Below, one piece after another: positions 8,769-17,622 of a stretch of 64,000 nt of DNA (the stretch's first letter is position 1; the number at the start of each line of letters is the position of its first letter). This DNA is from Nocardioides sp. S-1144. GTDB lineage: Bacteria > Actinomycetota > Actinomycetes > Propionibacteriales > Nocardioidaceae. A model generated the notes under the pieces. It worked only from the letters and a program-made list of their open reading frames with translations. It had not been told where the DNA came from and did not search any database. The stretch lies in the NCBI RefSeq assembly GCF_005954645.2, contig NZ_CP040695.2:1426001-1490000 (forward strand). The letters run 5' to 3'. The position numbers and the translations under genes were made by a program.

Positions 8769-9716
8769 TCAGGCGAACTCGTGGGCCGCGATCGCGGCCT
8801 GCAGCGCCTCGTCGTCGATGCTGCTGTAGGCACGGCCGTCCTCGATGAAGGCGATGAACGGGCAGCTGGCCTCCGGGGCCTCGAGGTCGGGGGCCGTGCC
8901 GAGGTCGCGACCAGTCGCCGCCTCCGCGAACCGCAGCGAGTACGGCACGGTGACGTAGGTGTAGGTGATCGGCTTGTCGTCGGCGTCGGTCGACTCGCAC
9001 TTGACCTGGTCGGCCGGCTCGCCCGGCGTCAGGCAGGCGACCACGCTCACCTTCTCGAAGTCCTCGTAGTCGACGTAGTAGGGCTTGTCGGAGGGCACGT
9101 ACTGCGACAGCCACAGGTCGTTGCCGGGCAGCTGCTTGAACGGCGAGATCTTGGGCGACGCCGGGTCGTAGGCGGCGGCGTTGGACATCGCGCCGCCGTC
9201 GCACACGTCGCCGACGTCGGAGCCGTACTCCGCCGTGAACGGCGTCCCCGTGCCCTCGGCGGGCTCGGTCTCGGTCGGCTCGACGGGCGAGGGCTCGGGC
9301 TCCTCCGGCTCGGTGGGGGAGTCGCTCTCGGCCGGCGTGCTCGGGTCGGCGGGGGCGGAGGTGTTGTCGTCGCGCGCGGTGTCGTCGCCGTCGCCGTCGT
9401 CGTCGCCCGAGACGACGAAGCCGATGGCGGTGCCCACGCCGACCACGAGGACCAGGGCCAGCACGCCCAGGCCGATCCACAGGCCGCGGCGCGACCCGCC
9501 GCCGCCGGGGCCCCCGGGGCCGGGCTGGCCGTACGGCGGCTGTCCGCCCCACCCGGGCGGCTGGCCACCGTAGGGGGGACCGCCGTAGGGCGGGCCGCCG
9601 TAGGGCGGGCCGCCGTAGGGCGGACCGCCGGGCGGGGGACCGGACGGGGGACCCTGGGGCGGGTACCCGCCGCCGGGCGGGGGCGACATGGGCGGGGGCG
9701 GCACGTGACCGGACAT
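8769..9716 (-). CDS. Pro/Gly-rich single-pass protein with extracytoplasmic domain
   Basis: 315 residues. The first 75 or so are a cytoplasmic Pro/Gly/Tyr-rich tail including four tandem PPYGG units. One transmembrane helix follows (LWIGLGVLALVLVVGVGTAIGF after RR), then an acidic Asp/Ser/Thr/Glu/Pro linker and a roughly 130-residue outer domain with four cysteines that could form two disulfides. I do not recognise the outer domain; such proteins are often annotated DUF4190-like or septum-associated. The ATG at 9716 has a good AGGAGAG site upstream, which excludes a longer in-frame extension. It has its own ribosome site 88 nt after the FAD dehydrogenase stop. Confidence 0.8.
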   Translation of the reverse strand: MSGHVPPPPMSPPPGGGYPPQGPPSGPPPGGPPYGGPPYGGPPYGGPPYGGQPPGWGGQPPYGQPGPGGPGGGGSRRGLWIGLGVLALVLVVGVGTAIGFVVSGDDDGDGDDTARDDNTSAPADPSTPAESDSPTEPEEPEPSPVEPTETEPAEGTGTPFTAEYGSDVGDVCDGGAMSNAAAYDPASPKISPFKQLPGNDLWLSQYVPSDKPYYVDYEDFEKVSVVACLTPGEPADQVKCESTDADDKPITYTYVTVPYSLRFAEAATGRDLGTAPDLEAPEASCPFIAFIEDGRAYSSIDDEALQAAIAAHEFA

Positions 9717-9804
9717 CGACAACTCTCCTGGGGCTTGCTCGGGGACCGCAGCCTGTCCGGTGGGCGGGCCGGACAAACCCATCGGGGCGGGCCGGTCGGA
9801 CTGC

Positions 9805-11487
9805 TCAGCCGGCGGACGCGACGGCGCGCCCGGCCGCCCGGCCGGAGAAGATGCAGCCGCCCAGGAAGGTGCCCTCCAGCGCGTTGTGGCCGTGCACCCC
9901 GCCGCCGCCGAACCCCGCGACCTCACCCGCGGCGTACAGGCCGGGGACGGGCTCGCCCGAGGCGTCGAGGGCCCGCGACGACAGGTCGGTCTGGATCCCG
10001 CCGAGCGTCTTGCGGGTCAGGATGTTCAGCCGGACGGCGATGAGCGGGCCGTGCGCCGGGTCGAGGATCCTGTGCGGCTTGGCGACGCGGACCAGCTTGT
10101 CGGTGCGGGAGCGGCGGGCGTTGGCGACCAGCATCAGCTGGGCGTCCTTGGAGAAGCCGTTGTCGAGCTCCCGGTCGCGGGCCGCGACCATCGCCTCGAC
10201 CTCGGCGGCGTCGAGCTGCGGCCCGCGTGCGATGGCGTTCATGCCGGCGACCAGCTCGGCGACCGAGTCGGCGACCACGAAGTCCTCGCCGTGCTCCTTG
10301 AACGCCTCCACCGGCGACGGCGCGCCCTTGGCCAGCCGCTCGCGCAGCAGGACCCGGAGGTCCTTCTCGGTCACGTCGGGGTTCTGCTCGGAGCCCGAGA
10401 GCGCGAACTCCTTCTCGATGACCGACTGGGTGAGCACGAACCAGGAGTAGTCGTGGCCGGTCGCGAGGATGGCGCGCATCGTGGCGAGGTTGTCGCAGCC
10501 GGGGAAGTTCGGTGCCGGGAACCGCTTCCCGTGCGCGTCGAGCCACAGCGACGACGGCCCGGGGATGATCCGGATCGCGTGGTCGGGCCAGATCGGGTCC
10601 CAGTTGTGCACGCCCTCGGTGTAGTGCCACATCCGGTCGCGGTTCACGACGTGGGCGCCGGCGGCCTCGCTGATGGCGAGCATCCGCCCGTCGACGTGGG
10701 CCGGGACGCCGGAGATCAGGTGCTCGGGCGCCGGACCCATCCGCTCGGTCGGCCAGGTCTGCCGGACGAGGTCGTGGTTGCCGCCGATGCCGCCCGAGGT
10801 GACGACCACCGCCGGGGCGCGCAGCTCGAAGGTGTCGACGACCTCGCGCGCGGACCTCACCCCGCGGTCCTCCTCGCTCGGCACGAGCACGGAGCCGCGG
10901 ACGCCGACCACCGTCGGTCCGGCCGGTCCGTCCTCGACGACGACCTCGTCGACCTGGTGGCGGAAGGCGAAGGAGACCAGGCCGCGCTCCTCGGCGGCGA
11001 GCACCGGCTCGGCGAAGACGCGGACGACCTCCGGGCCGGTGCCCCAGGTCAGGTGGAAGCGCGGCACGGAGTTCCCGTGGCCCTGGGGGTCGGCGGCGCC
11101 GCGCTCGGCCCAGCCGACCATCGGCACCGAGCGCAGCCCGAGCGCGTGCAGGTACTCGCGCTTCTCGCCGGCGGCGAACTCGACGTAGGCCTCGGCCCAC
11201 CGGCGCCCCCAGTGGTCCTCGGGGCCGTCGCCGAAGCCCGCGGAGCCGAACCAGTCCTGGAGGGCGAGCTCCCTCGAGTCCTTGATGCCCATCCGGCGCT
11301 GCTCGGGGGAGTCGACGAGGAACAGCCCGCCGAGCGACCAGAACGCCTGGCCGCCGAGGTTGGCCCGGTTCTCCTGGTCGAGCACCAGGACCTTCCGGCC
11401 GGCCAGCACCAGCTCGTGGGTGGCCACGAGGCCGGCCAGGCCGGCGCCGACGACGATCGCGTCGGGCTCGAAGGGGGGCAGGGTCAC
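9805..11487 (-). CDS. FAD-binding dehydrogenase (ketosteroid dehydrogenase-like)
   Basis: 560-residue flavoprotein. The N-terminal Rossmann motif is DAIVVGAGLAGLVATHEL with a following acidic VLDQENRANLGGQ, and the C terminus has the second FAD contact (GLYAAGEVAGFGGGGVHGHNALEGTFLGGC). It belongs to the family of FAD-dependent dehydrogenases related to 3-ketosteroid delta-1-dehydrogenase and fumarate reductase flavoproteins; the substrate is not known. It starts at GTG 11487 with GAGGAG upstream and overlaps the TetR stop by 4 nt (GTGA), so the regulator and enzyme form an operon and the TetR protein likely controls it. Confidence 0.88.
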   Translation of the reverse strand: MTLPPFEPDAIVVGAGLAGLVATHELVLAGRKVLVLDQENRANLGGQAFWSLGGLFLVDSPEQRRMGIKDSRELALQDWFGSAGFGDGPEDHWGRRWAEAYVEFAAGEKREYLHALGLRSVPMVGWAERGAADPQGHGNSVPRFHLTWGTGPEVVRVFAEPVLAAEERGLVSFAFRHQVDEVVVEDGPAGPTVVGVRGSVLVPSEEDRGVRSAREVVDTFELRAPAVVVTSGGIGGNHDLVRQTWPTERMGPAPEHLISGVPAHVDGRMLAISEAAGAHVVNRDRMWHYTEGVHNWDPIWPDHAIRIIPGPSSLWLDAHGKRFPAPNFPGCDNLATMRAILATGHDYSWFVLTQSVIEKEFALSGSEQNPDVTEKDLRVLLRERLAKGAPSPVEAFKEHGEDFVVADSVAELVAGMNAIARGPQLDAAEVEAMVAARDRELDNGFSKDAQLMLVANARRSRTDKLVRVAKPHRILDPAHGPLIAVRLNILTRKTLGGIQTDLSSRALDASGEPVPGLYAAGEVAGFGGGGVHGHNALEGTFLGGCIFSGRAAGRAVASAG

Positions 11488-12056
11488 GGGGTCTCCTCGA
11501 GGAGTGGGCGGAGCAGGTCGGCGAGGACTCTCAGGCTGGCCTCGTCGCGGTCGGGGTCGGGCAGGACGTGGGCGACGGCGGCCTCGCCGTCGAGGTAGTT
11601 GACGACGACGCGGAGCGCCGCCTGGTGGGCCGGGGTCCACGGCCGGTCGGCCGGCGTCATGGCGACCACGGCGGACCCGGTGCGCCGGTGGTACTCCCGC
11701 AGGGCCGGGGCCAGGTCGGCCCGCAGCTCGGCGTCGGTGCGCGCCGCCCGCACCAGCTCATGCCAGACCTGGTTGGGCCTCGAGCGCACGAGCGCACGGA
11801 GGTGGCGCAGGGACTCGAGCAGCCCGAGCCCCGCGGGGACGTCGTCGGTCTGGCGCTCCGCAACCCGGCTCGCGGTGGCGACCAGCAGGGCCCGGCGGTG
11901 CGGGAAGTGCCGGAACAGCCCGCCCTGGCTGACCCCGGCCTCGGCGCACACGGCCGCGATGGTCGTGTCGGCGTAGCCGCGCTCGTGGACGACGACCTCG
12001 GTCGCGTCGAGCAGGCGCGAGATCGTCGCGGCGCGTCGCTCGACCTGGGTGGGCAC
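11484..12056 (-). CDS. TetR-family transcriptional regulator
   Basis: 190 residues. The N-terminal helix-turn-helix (about 10-55) has the TetR pattern TTIAAVCAEAGVSQGGLFRHFPHRRALL; the rest is a variable ligand-binding domain. It is the first gene of an operon with the FAD dehydrogenase. The GTG at 12056 is preceded by TAGGGT (12063-12068, 6 nt), and a near-perfect inverted repeat overlaps this promoter, so autorepression is likely. The ligand is unknown. Confidence 0.9.
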   Translation of the reverse strand: MPTQVERRAATISRLLDATEVVVHERGYADTTIAAVCAEAGVSQGGLFRHFPHRRALLVATASRVAERQTDDVPAGLGLLESLRHLRALVRSRPNQVWHELVRAARTDAELRADLAPALREYHRRTGSAVVAMTPADRPWTPAHQAALRVVVNYLDGEAAVAHVLPDPDRDEASLRVLADLLRPLLEETP

Positions 12057-12070
12057 GGGCCGACCCTAAC

Positions 12071-12092
12071 TTGGCGAGCGGTTGCTCGCTAA
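12071..12092. promoter_or_regulatory. putative TetR operator
   Basis: Inverted repeat with arms GCGAGC and GCTCGC around GGTT, extended by TT and AA at the ends. It begins 2 bp upstream of the TAGGGT box of the tetR gene and overlaps the GntR stop codon. The 22-bp size, 4-bp centre and position are typical of TetR-family operators. Confidence 0.65.
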
Positions 12093-12862
12093 CTCCGGTG
12101 GTCGCCGCTCCGTGCCGCGGGGGTGTCGGCCCGGTCGTCGGCCCGCGCGTCGGCCCGGGGGGTGGCCTGCGTGGTCGCCGGGTGGGCGACGCCGTGCAGG
12201 TCGTGGGGCAGGTCGGCGTAGGCCCACTGGTGCACGCGGGCGTGCAGGCAGGCCCGGTCGACGTCCCCGGCCCGCAGGACCTCGAGCAGGTCGGCGTGCT
12301 CCACGGCGACGCGGTTCAGGTCGGGCGCGGCGACGACCAGCGCGATGGCGGTGCGCGCCTCGATCTGCAGGCCCTCCCAGGCGCGGTCGAGCAGCAGGTT
12401 GCCGCTCGCCTGGACGATCCGCCGGTGGAACCGGCTGCTGGCGACCCCCATCGCGTGCAGGTCCTCGCCCTCGGCGCTCCGGTACATCTCGACGACGTCC
12501 GCCTCCAGCGCCTCCCAAGGGAGCTGTCCGCCGATCAGCGCCAGCCGGGTGGCCGCCTCCTCCAGGGCGGCGCGCACCACGTAGGCCTCGCGGAGCGTCT
12601 GCTCGACGAAGGGGAGCACGTGCCTGCCGCGGCGCGGGCGGCTCTCGATCAGGCCGAGTCCCTCGAGCTCGCGCAGCGCCTCGCGGACCGGAGCCTGGCT
12701 GGTTCCGTAGTCGGCGGCGATCTTGGTCTCGACCAGCCGCTCCCCGCTCTCCAGATCGCCGGAGACGATCGCCTCGACGAGGCCGTCGCGGATCCGCTCG
12801 CTCAGGGTGGGCTTGGCGACCCGGCCGGCGGGGGCGCGCGGCGCGGGCACGGAGGTCGTCAT
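12089..12862 (-). CDS. GntR-family (FadR/FCD) regulator of the Mo-hydroxylase operon
   Basis: 257 residues. An N-terminal winged helix (about 20-85, LVETKIAADYGTSQAPVREALRELEGLGLIESRPRRG) is followed by an all-helical FCD ligand-binding domain whose RFHRRIVQASGN and HADLLEVLRAGD segments carry the usual metal-binding histidines. It is divergent from the molybdenum hydroxylase operon, separated by 118 bp containing a promoter and a 20-bp palindrome, so it very likely represses that operon and responds to a pathway acid. It ends 32 bp before the TetR start. Confidence 0.9.
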   Translation of the reverse strand: MTTSVPAPRAPAGRVAKPTLSERIRDGLVEAIVSGDLESGERLVETKIAADYGTSQAPVREALRELEGLGLIESRPRRGRHVLPFVEQTLREAYVVRAALEEAATRLALIGGQLPWEALEADVVEMYRSAEGEDLHAMGVASSRFHRRIVQASGNLLLDRAWEGLQIEARTAIALVVAAPDLNRVAVEHADLLEVLRAGDVDRACLHARVHQWAYADLPHDLHGVAHPATTQATPRADARADDRADTPAARSGDHRS

Positions 12863-12923
12863 GCGTCAGGGCTCTTCTTCCGGTGGCGGAGGTGTGGCCG
12901 TCGCACGACGCCGGACGGCGGCA

Positions 12924-12952
12924 TTGACCAGCATAGGGGGAACCAGTACGGT
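12924..12952 (+). promoter_or_regulatory. sigma-70-type promoter of the Mo-hydroxylase operon
   Basis: TTGACC (12924-12929), a 17-bp spacer, then TACGGT (12947-12952). This places the transcript start at about 12959, inside the adjoining palindrome. Confidence 0.6.
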
Positions 12953-12972
12953 CATTATCGATATCGATAATG
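12953..12972. promoter_or_regulatory. perfect 20-bp palindrome, putative GntR operator
   Basis: CATTATCGATATCGATAATG is fully palindromic and strikingly AT-rich in this GC-rich DNA. It abuts the -10 box, covers the expected +1, and its last base is the first G of the GGAGGG ribosome site of the next gene. A repressor bound here would block both promoter clearance and translation. The divergent GntR protein is the obvious candidate. Confidence 0.75.
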
Positions 12973-12980
12973 GAGGGCAG

Positions 12981-13775
12981 ATGCTCACCGAAGTTCACGT
13001 TCCCGACGATCTGTCCGAGGCCCTCCGGCTCCTTGCCGGGGGAGCCCGGGTGCTGGGTGGCGGCACGAGCCTGATGCCGCGGCTCAACGACCACGCCTCG
13101 GCGCCCACCGAGCTGGTGAGCCTGCGCCGGGCCGGCCTGGCCGGCGTGCGCGTGGACGGGTCCACCGTCCGCATCGGCGCCACGACCACGCTGGCCGCGC
13201 TCGAGCACGACGACCGGGTCGCGTTCCTGTCGCCCGTGGTGCGCTCGATCGCCTCGGTCCCGGTGCGCAGCCTGGCGACCGTGGGGGGCAACCTGTTCGC
13301 CGAGCAGCCCTACGGCGACCTGACCGTCGCGCTGGTCGCGCTGGACGCCCGGGCCTCGGTGCTGGACGCCGCGGGCCACCGCGAGGAGCCGGTGGCCTCG
13401 CTGGCCGGACAGCACCCGGGGCTGGTCACCGAGCTGGTGCTGGAGGTCCCGGCCCCCTCCGCCTTCCGCTACCTCAAGGCGACCCGACGCCGGTACAACT
13501 CGGCCTCGATCGTGACGGTCGCCGCTGTCGTCGAGCAGGCCGACGGCGTCGTGTCCGCCGCCCGCGTCGCCGTCGGGGGAGTCGGGCGGCAGGTCGTCCG
13601 CGCGACCGCCGTCGAGGAGGCCCTGCTGGGCCGGCCGCTCGACGAGGCCACCGTGGCGGGCGCCGCCCAGGCCGGTCTCGACCAGCTCGACCCGCGCGAC
13701 GACGCCTACGCCTCGGCCTGGTACCGAGCCCGCGTGTTCCCCGTCCACCTGCGCCGAGCCCTGCTCGGGCGCTGA
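12981..13775 (+). CDS. molybdenum hydroxylase, FAD subunit
   Basis: 264 residues, CoxM/XdhB-FAD type: FAD-binding PCMH domain with VLGGGTSLMPRLN and SLATVGGNL as the two flavin loops, then the CO-dehydrogenase flavoprotein C-terminal domain (from about 160). It passes electrons from the 2Fe-2S subunit to an acceptor. First gene of the catabolic operon. The ATG at 12981 has GGAGGG just upstream, overlapping the palindromic operator by one base. At 264 residues it is on the short side for the family (about 280-290). Confidence 0.9.
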   Translation: MLTEVHVPDDLSEALRLLAGGARVLGGGTSLMPRLNDHASAPTELVSLRRAGLAGVRVDGSTVRIGATTTLAALEHDDRVAFLSPVVRSIASVPVRSLATVGGNLFAEQPYGDLTVALVALDARASVLDAAGHREEPVASLAGQHPGLVTELVLEVPAPSAFRYLKATRRRYNSASIVTVAAVVEQADGVVSAARVAVGGVGRQVVRATAVEEALLGRPLDEATVAGAAQAGLDQLDPRDDAYASAWYRARVFPVHLRRALLGR

Positions 13776-13794
13776 CTGCGAAGAAGGTCCCGCG

Positions 13795-14354
<560 letters not shown>

Positions 14355-14355
<1 letters not shown>

Positions 14356-15734
14356 TGGCCAAGATCAACGAGATCGACACCGAGTTCTTCGCCGACGAGC
14401 GCACGTCGGACTTCACCGTCATCGGCACGCCCGCCCAGCGGTCCGACGCGCTCGGCCACGTCACCGGGCGGACCGAGTTCTTCGAGGACCGTGCCTTCCC
14501 GGACCTGGCCCACGTCAAGATCCACCGCTCGGTGCACCACCACGCCCGGATTGACGACATCGACTGCTCCGAGGCCCTCGCGGTCCCGGGCGTGCTCCGG
14601 GTCATCACCCACCACGACGTCCCGGCCAACTGGTACCTGGTGCTGCGGCTGATCGGCGTCGAGCCCCTCGACGAGCCGGTGCTGGCCGAGGACCGCGTGC
14701 TCTACGTGGGGGAGCCGATCGTCGCCGTCGTGGCCGACACCGAGGCGGCGGCCATCGAGGGCGCCAGCCGCGTCAAGGTGTCCTACACCGAGCTGCCCGC
14801 CGTCCTCGACGTCGAGGAGGCGCTGTCCCCGGACGCGCCGGTGATCAAGAAGGACGGCACCAACTACTTCGTCTACGAGGGCCACCACGCCCGCCGCATC
14901 CGCTTCGGCGACGTGGAGGAGGGGTTCGCGCAGGCCGACCACGTCTTCGAGTGGCGCTACAGCTCGGCACCCATCGAGCACGCGCCCACCGAGACGACCG
15001 GGTGCATCGTGGTCCCGCAGAGCGGCAACCGCCTGCTCATCCACTCCAACACCCAGGCGGCGTTCTTCACCCTCGACAACACCGCGCTGATCCTGGACCG
15101 CCCCTTCACCGACCTCCAGGTCAAGGGCGGCACCGTCGGCGGCGGCTTCGGGGGCAAGGTCGACGTGATGGTCGAGCCGCTGGCCTGCATCGCCGCGACC
15201 CTGACCAACCGGCCGGTCAAGTTCGTCTACTCCCGCGAGGAGGAGATGCAGGTCTCCTCTCCCCGGGCCGCGGAGCGGATCTACATCAAGGACGGCGTGA
15301 TGGCCGACGGGCGGATCGTGGCGCGCAAGGTCATGCTCTACGTCGACTCCGGCGCCTACTCGCGGCACACGCCGTACGGCACCACGAAGGCGGCAGCCCA
15401 CCTGCCCGGTCCCTACACGATCCCCAACGTCCACGCCGACTGCCACTGCGTCTACACGAACCGGACGCCGTCCAGCGCGATGCGCGGCTTCGGGGTCACC
15501 ATCGCCGACTTCGCCATCGAGTCGCAGATGGACCGCATCGCGCGGGCCCTCGACATCGACCCGCTCGAGCTCCGGCTGCGCAACGCCTACCGCGACGGGG
15601 ACATGAAGGCCCACCGCAAGGTCGCCTCGGGCACCGCCCTGATCGAGGTCATCCAGCGGGCCGCGGCCCTGGTCGGTCACGACCTGCCGCCGGAGTACCT
15701 GGCCCTGTCGTCGTCCACCCCGAGGGAGGCCTGA
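14355..15734 (+). CDS. molybdenum hydroxylase large subunit, N-terminal half
   Basis: 459 residues covering the aldehyde oxidase a/b hammerhead domain (about 20-150) and the first molybdopterin-binding domain. Cofactor motif VGGGFGGKVDVMVEP is near 255 and the conserved SSAMRGFG near 375. It ends at SSTPREA and stop, about where the first MoCo domain ends in single-chain xanthine dehydrogenases. The second half is the next gene, so the catalytic subunit is two polypeptides. A comparable split (50 and 37 kDa) is known for nicotinate dehydrogenase of Eubacterium barkeri. The AMRGFG loop is the xanthine/aldehyde/nicotinate type, not the CO dehydrogenase loop with Cys. Confidence 0.93.
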
Positions 15735-15736
15735 GC

Positions 15737-16756
15737 ATGGCCCTGCTGCGTGGACGCGGCTACGCGTCCGTCAACTACCCCACCGGCATGAACCTCGGCG
15801 GTGATCCCTCCCAGGCGCTGATCCACGCCACCACCATGGGCGGCTTCGTGGTCAGCCTCTCCTCGGTCGACCTCGGCCAGGGGCTCAAGACCATCGCGGC
15901 GCAGTGCGCGGCCGAGACCCTCGGCATGCCCATGGACAACGTCATCGTCGACACCGCCGACACCGACACCGGCCCGCACTGCATGGGCACCTTCGCCAGC
16001 CGCGGCACCCACCGGGTCGGCAACGCCGTGGTCATGGCGGCGCGCGAGGCCCGCGAGGTGATGCTGCAGGTCGCCGCCGAGGAGCTCGAGGTCGACGCGG
16101 ACGACCTCGAGACCGACGGCTCGGGCTACGTGCGGCTCAAGGGCAGCCCGGAGACGAAGATCCACGTCCAGGACATCGCCCTGGCCGCCCACTTCAAGCA
16201 GGGCAGGACCATCTCCGGGCGCGGGATCTTCCTCAAGGAGCGCAGCTACCCGGTCCCCGAGACCGGTGAGATGGACCCCGACTCGGCCCAGGCGCACGCC
16301 TGCACGGTCGCCGAGGTCGAGGTCGACGACGAGACCGGCATCGTCACCGTCCTCAGCCTGCACAACGCCTACGAGATCGGTCGCGCCCTGAACCCGGCGA
16401 TGGTGACCCAGCAGGTCGAGGGCGGCGCGTGGATGGGTGTCTCGCACGCCGTCTTCGAGGCGACCGAGCCCTACTACCCGAGCTCCCGGGCCCACGGTCC
16501 CGTCGACTTCAGCGAGTACCTGATGCCCGGCCCGGCCGAGACCCCCGTCCAGACCAGCGTCATCCTCGAGCGGCCCGCGGCCAACGGGCCGTTCGGGGCC
16601 AAGGGCATCGGCGAGATGACGGCCAACGCCCCGATCCCGGCGGTGGCCAACGCCATCTTCGACGCCTGCGGCGTGCGGATCACGGTGATGCCGTTCACCC
16701 CGGAGTCGATCCTGCGGGGCCTCGACGAGCTGCGTGACGCGGAGCCGTCGGCCTGA
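15737..16756 (+). CDS. molybdenum hydroxylase large subunit, C-terminal half
   Basis: 339 residues forming the second molybdopterin-binding domain. It has VDLGQGLKTIAAQCAAE near residue 40 and GPFGAKGIGEMT near 290; the Glu in GIGE is the catalytic base of the family. The gene begins 2 nt after the preceding stop, with its own GGGAGG ribosome site ending 7 nt before the ATG, and starts with a normal linker (MALLRGRGYASVNYPTG). This is a true gene boundary rather than a sequencing frameshift. The two halves must assemble around one cofactor. The stop overlaps the next ATG by one base. Confidence 0.93.
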   Translation: MALLRGRGYASVNYPTGMNLGGDPSQALIHATTMGGFVVSLSSVDLGQGLKTIAAQCAAETLGMPMDNVIVDTADTDTGPHCMGTFASRGTHRVGNAVVMAAREAREVMLQVAAEELEVDADDLETDGSGYVRLKGSPETKIHVQDIALAAHFKQGRTISGRGIFLKERSYPVPETGEMDPDSAQAHACTVAEVEVDDETGIVTVLSLHNAYEIGRALNPAMVTQQVEGGAWMGVSHAVFEATEPYYPSSRAHGPVDFSEYLMPGPAETPVQTSVILERPAANGPFGAKGIGEMTANAPIPAVANAIFDACGVRITVMPFTPESILRGLDELRDAEPSA

Positions 16757-17622
16757 TGCTCATCGACCACGCCACGCTGGACCGGCAGCTGACCGAGCGC
16801 CGCTACCTCGCGGACGAGGGTCTGCTGACGGCGGTCCGCCTGGCCGTCGCGCTGGGGCGACCGCTGCTGCTGGAGGGTGAGCCCGGGGTAGGCAAGACCC
16901 AGGTCTCGCACGTGCTCGCCGACGTGCTCGGGCGCGAGCTCGTCCGCCTGCAGTGCTACGAGGGGATCGACGTGTCCCAGGCGCTCTACGAGTGGGACTA
17001 CCCCAAGCAGCTGCTGAGCCTGCGCGCCGCCGAGGTCACCGGCGCCGTCGTCGCCGACCTGTACGACGACGCGTTCCTCCTGGAGCGGCCGCTGCTCAAG
17101 ACCCTGCGGAGCCCCACCGGGGCGGTCCTGCTGATCGACGAGATCGACCGCGCCGACAGCGAGTTCGAGGCCTTCCTCCTGGAGTTCCTCGACGGGTTCC
17201 AGATCACCATCCCCGAGATGGGCACGGTGACCGCGACCGTGCCCCCCGTGGTGGTCCTGACCTCCAACCGGACCCGCGAGCTGCACGACGCGCTGAAGCG
17301 CCGCTGCCTCTACCACTGGATCCCGTTCCCCGAGCCGGAGCGGGAGCGGGCCATCGTCGAGGCGCAGGCGCCGGGGCTGAGCGCGCGCAGCGCCGAGCAG
17401 CTGGTGCGCTCGGTCAACGTCATCCGCGCCCTGGGCCCGGCCAAGCGGCCCGGCATCGCGGAGTCCATCGCGTGGGCCCAGGGCTCCGTGGCGCTGGCCG
17501 AGGACGGCACCGCGTGGGGCGAGGCGCTGCGGGCCTCCCTCGGGCTCCTGGTCAAGAACGAGGAGGACGTCGAGCTGGTCGGGGCCCACGACCACGAGGT
17601 GTTCACCGATGCCGACGGCTGA
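16756..17622 (+). CDS. MoxR-type AAA+ ATPase, CoxD-like
   Basis: 288 residues: Walker A GEPGVGKTQ near 40, Walker B VLLIDEIDRAD near 130, sensor 1 VVVLTSNRTREL. In CO dehydrogenase clusters the homologue CoxD is needed to mature the metal centre by adding sulfur, working with the VWA protein CoxE. Location right after the molybdenum subunits and before the VWA gene supports that role for this hydroxylase. The 3' end overlaps the next gene by 14 nt. Confidence 0.9.
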   Translation: MLIDHATLDRQLTERRYLADEGLLTAVRLAVALGRPLLLEGEPGVGKTQVSHVLADVLGRELVRLQCYEGIDVSQALYEWDYPKQLLSLRAAEVTGAVVADLYDDAFLLERPLLKTLRSPTGAVLLIDEIDRADSEFEAFLLEFLDGFQITIPEMGTVTATVPPVVVLTSNRTRELHDALKRRCLYHWIPFPEPERERAIVEAQAPGLSARSAEQLVRSVNVIRALGPAKRPGIAESIAWAQGSVALAEDGTAWGEALRASLGLLVKNEEDVELVGAHDHEVFTDADG

